Shown piece by piece: positions 23,106-24,426 of a DNA stretch of 24,426 bases. The position numbers and the translations under genes are program-made. The notes under the pieces were generated by a model that was not told the DNA's origin, ran no database searches, and saw only the letters and a list, made by a program, of their open reading frames with translations. The stretch comes from Planctomycetes bacterium UBA1146 (GTDB lineage: Bacteria > Planctomycetota > UBA8108 > UBA1146): contig DCAA01000026.1 of assembly GCA_002311345.1 (NCBI GenBank), positions 126,489 through 150,914 on the forward strand, read 5' to 3'. Every line of letters begins with the position of its first letter. Position 1 is the first letter of the stretch.

Positions 23106-24050
23106 ATGAGGAATTACAGATCTGTCGTGTTGCTGTCTCTCGGGTTGCTGTATTTGTGCGGCTGTACCGGTAACAGTTCCACTGCCTCCACGACTGCTAC
23201 CGGCAAAATGAGGATCCTCTGCACCACGGGGATGCTCTCGGGCCCCCTGTCGGACATCGTCGGATCTCATGCCGAAATCACCACACTGATGGGGCCCGGG
23301 GTGGACCCACACCTGTACAAGCCTTCCCCCGGCGATGTGCGCCAGATCAGTTCAGCCGATCTGGTCCTCTATCATGGCCATCACCTGGAGGGTCGCATGG
23401 GAGAAGTGCTCTCGAGAGCCGAGGGCCTCACACGGGATGGTCGAAGCCGTCGAGCCTTTGCCGTCACCGAACGGATTTCAGAACATCGATTGATCATCAC
23501 CGCTTCGGGCACCGTCGATCCACATCTATGGATGGACATCTCCTTGTGGCGCGATGTCGCTCGTGAGATCGAGCAAATCCTCGTCGAAGTCGATCCCGAA
23601 AACAGTGCACGATTCTCCTCCGCGATTTTACGACTGGAACAAGAACTGATCCTCCTCGACGAGCAGGTGGATACACTGCTGGCCGCCATTCCCGAACAAC
23701 GCAGGATCCTCGTCACGGCACACGATGCATTCGGTTATTTCGGCAGACGATACGACCTGGAAGTGATCGGGATCCAGGGAATCAGCACCGAGTCGGAAGC
23801 TTCCATCCAGCGGGTCAATTCGCTGGTCGAGATGCTCACAGCGAGGAAGATTCCGGCGGTCTTCGTCGAATCGACGGTCCCGGAGAGAAACGTCCGCGCA
23901 CTGATCGAGGGATGTGAAGCCAGGGGACACCTCCTGCGCATCGGAGGTGTCCTCTATAGTGACGCACCTGGTCCTCCGGGCTCCGGTGCTGGTCGCTGGA
24001 AAACGATGGTGCTTCACAATGCCCGGGTCATCTCGGAGGCACTCCGATGA
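23106..24050 (+). CDS. TroA/MntC/ZnuA-type metal ABC transporter solute-binding lipoprotein
   Basis: A 314-residue cluster A-I binding protein for Mn or Zn. MRNYRSVVLLSLGLLYLCGC is a lipoprotein signal with Cys20 as the probable lipid anchor. The four metal ligands are in register: His69 (DPHLYKPSPGD), His140 (DPHLWMD), His206 (VTAHDAFGYFGRRY) and Asp286 (YSDAPG). His at the third position resembles TroA and ZnuA rather than PsaA, which has Glu. There is no long His-rich loop, which argues against a classic ZnuA. IQGISTESEAS and AVFVESTVPERNVRAL are also family hallmarks. The ATG at 23106 has a weak ribosome site; a TTG at 23049 would add 19 residues ahead of the signal. The stop overlaps the ATPase start (ATGA). 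Mn versus Zn cannot be settled here. Confidence 0.9.
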   Translation: MRNYRSVVLLSLGLLYLCGCTGNSSTASTTATGKMRILCTTGMLSGPLSDIVGSHAEITTLMGPGVDPHLYKPSPGDVRQISSADLVLYHGHHLEGRMGEVLSRAEGLTRDGRSRRAFAVTERISEHRLIITASGTVDPHLWMDISLWRDVAREIEQILVEVDPENSARFSSAILRLEQELILLDEQVDTLLAAIPEQRRILVTAHDAFGYFGRRYDLEVIGIQGISTESEASIQRVNSLVEMLTARKIPAVFVESTVPERNVRALIEGCEARGHLLRIGGVLYSDAPGPPGSGAGRWKTMVLHNARVISEALR

Positions 24051-24426
24051 TCCAGCCAGCAGTGGAAATCCACGACCTGACCGTCGCATACCGCGAGAAA
24101 CCGGTGCTCTGGGATATCGATGCCATCATCCCTGAAGGCTCCCTCTCGGCCATCGTCGGTCCCAACGGGGCTGGCAAGAGCACTCTGCTGTCGGCGATCC
24201 TCGGCACCATCCAGCCCGCCAGTGGCTGGCTGAAGATCTTCGACAAACCGATCGAAGATTCCAACGAGATCCTCGGATTCGTCCCCCAGCGTGAGAGTGT
24301 CGACTGGGATTTCCCGGTCGAGGTTCTCGACGTGGTGATGATGGGAACCTACCGGCGACTCGGTTGGTTCCGGCGACCGGGGAAAGCCCAGCGTGACTGG
24401 GCGATGGAATGTCTCGACGCCGTGGG
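24047..24426 (+). CDS. Metal ABC transporter ATPase (3' end outside window)
   Basis: The first 126 residues of the ATPase partner of the metal-binding lipoprotein. GPNGAGKST at 38-46 is Walker A, and VPQRESVDWDFP places the Q-loop Gln81. The ESVDWDFPVEVLDVVMMG segment and the following GWFRRPGKAQR are characteristic of MntB/ZnuC-like ATPases of this transporter class. The signature motif and Walker B lie beyond the window. The ATG overlaps the upstream stop. A membrane permease gene is expected next. Confidence 0.93.
   Translation, partial: MIQPAVEIHDLTVAYREKPVLWDIDAIIPEGSLSAIVGPNGAGKSTLLSAILGTIQPASGWLKIFDKPIEDSNEILGFVPQRESVDWDFPVEVLDVVMMGTYRRLGWFRRPGKAQRDWAMECLDAV

Overview
The window is gene-dense bacterial chromosome of moderately high GC, with 19 protein-coding genes (17 complete, two cut by the window edges). 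Several traits point to Planctomycetota: a PVC-type haem-binding protein with a terminal CxxCH, a DUF1080 (3-keto-disaccharide hydrolase-like) protein coupled to it, two secreted proteins with the same dockerin-like EF-hand cassette, an FHA protein fused to an M64 metallopeptidase, and a short L34 that lacks the usual RTxQP N-terminus. The lineage is inferred from gene content; there is no rRNA to confirm it. I saw no tRNA, rRNA, CRISPR array, insertion sequence or phage gene. No gap between genes exceeds about 250 bases.

Layout. (1) 1-2067, minus strand: a truncated secreted dihaem oxidoreductase-like protein with an N-terminal dockerin cassette, then a TauE/SafE-type exporter. (2) 2210-5031, plus: korA-korB, a two-subunit 2-oxoacid:ferredoxin oxidoreductase. 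(3) 5060-9971, minus: a ROK sugar kinase, nagA, tldD and tldE, all overlapping or abutting, apparently one amino-sugar and peptide salvage operon. (4) 10111-14167, plus: an Mpo1-like membrane protein, the PVC cytochrome and the DUF1080 protein. (5) 14242-14379, plus: rpmH (ribosomal protein L34) with its own candidate promoter and no rnpA beside it. (6) 14492-19512, minus: an FAD/NADP reductase, a 1052-residue FHA / membrane segment / helical / M64 peptidase protein, and a MinD-like ATPase. (7) 19655-21257, plus: a pteridine-reductase-type SDR, folB and folK, tightly overlapped, a folate-pterin operon. (8) 21270-22877, minus: a secreted beta-helix protein with a C-terminal dockerin cassette. 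(9) 23106-24426, plus: a TroA/MntC-type metal-binding lipoprotein and the start of its ABC ATPase, preceded by a palindrome that looks like a metalloregulator operator.

How the parts work together. Neighbouring genes are often joined by ATGA, GTGA or TGATG overlaps, which suggests translational coupling inside each unit. Three genes are best started at TTG and two at GTG, judged by Shine-Dalgarno spacing. The strongest candidate for something undescribed is the FHA-transmembrane-M64 protein with a MinD-like ATPase 35 bases downstream: a possible phosphothreonine-responsive, membrane-anchored protease with a positioning ATPase. The candidate operator before the metal transporter and the dockerin cassette used at opposite ends of two unrelated secreted proteins also deserve a second look.
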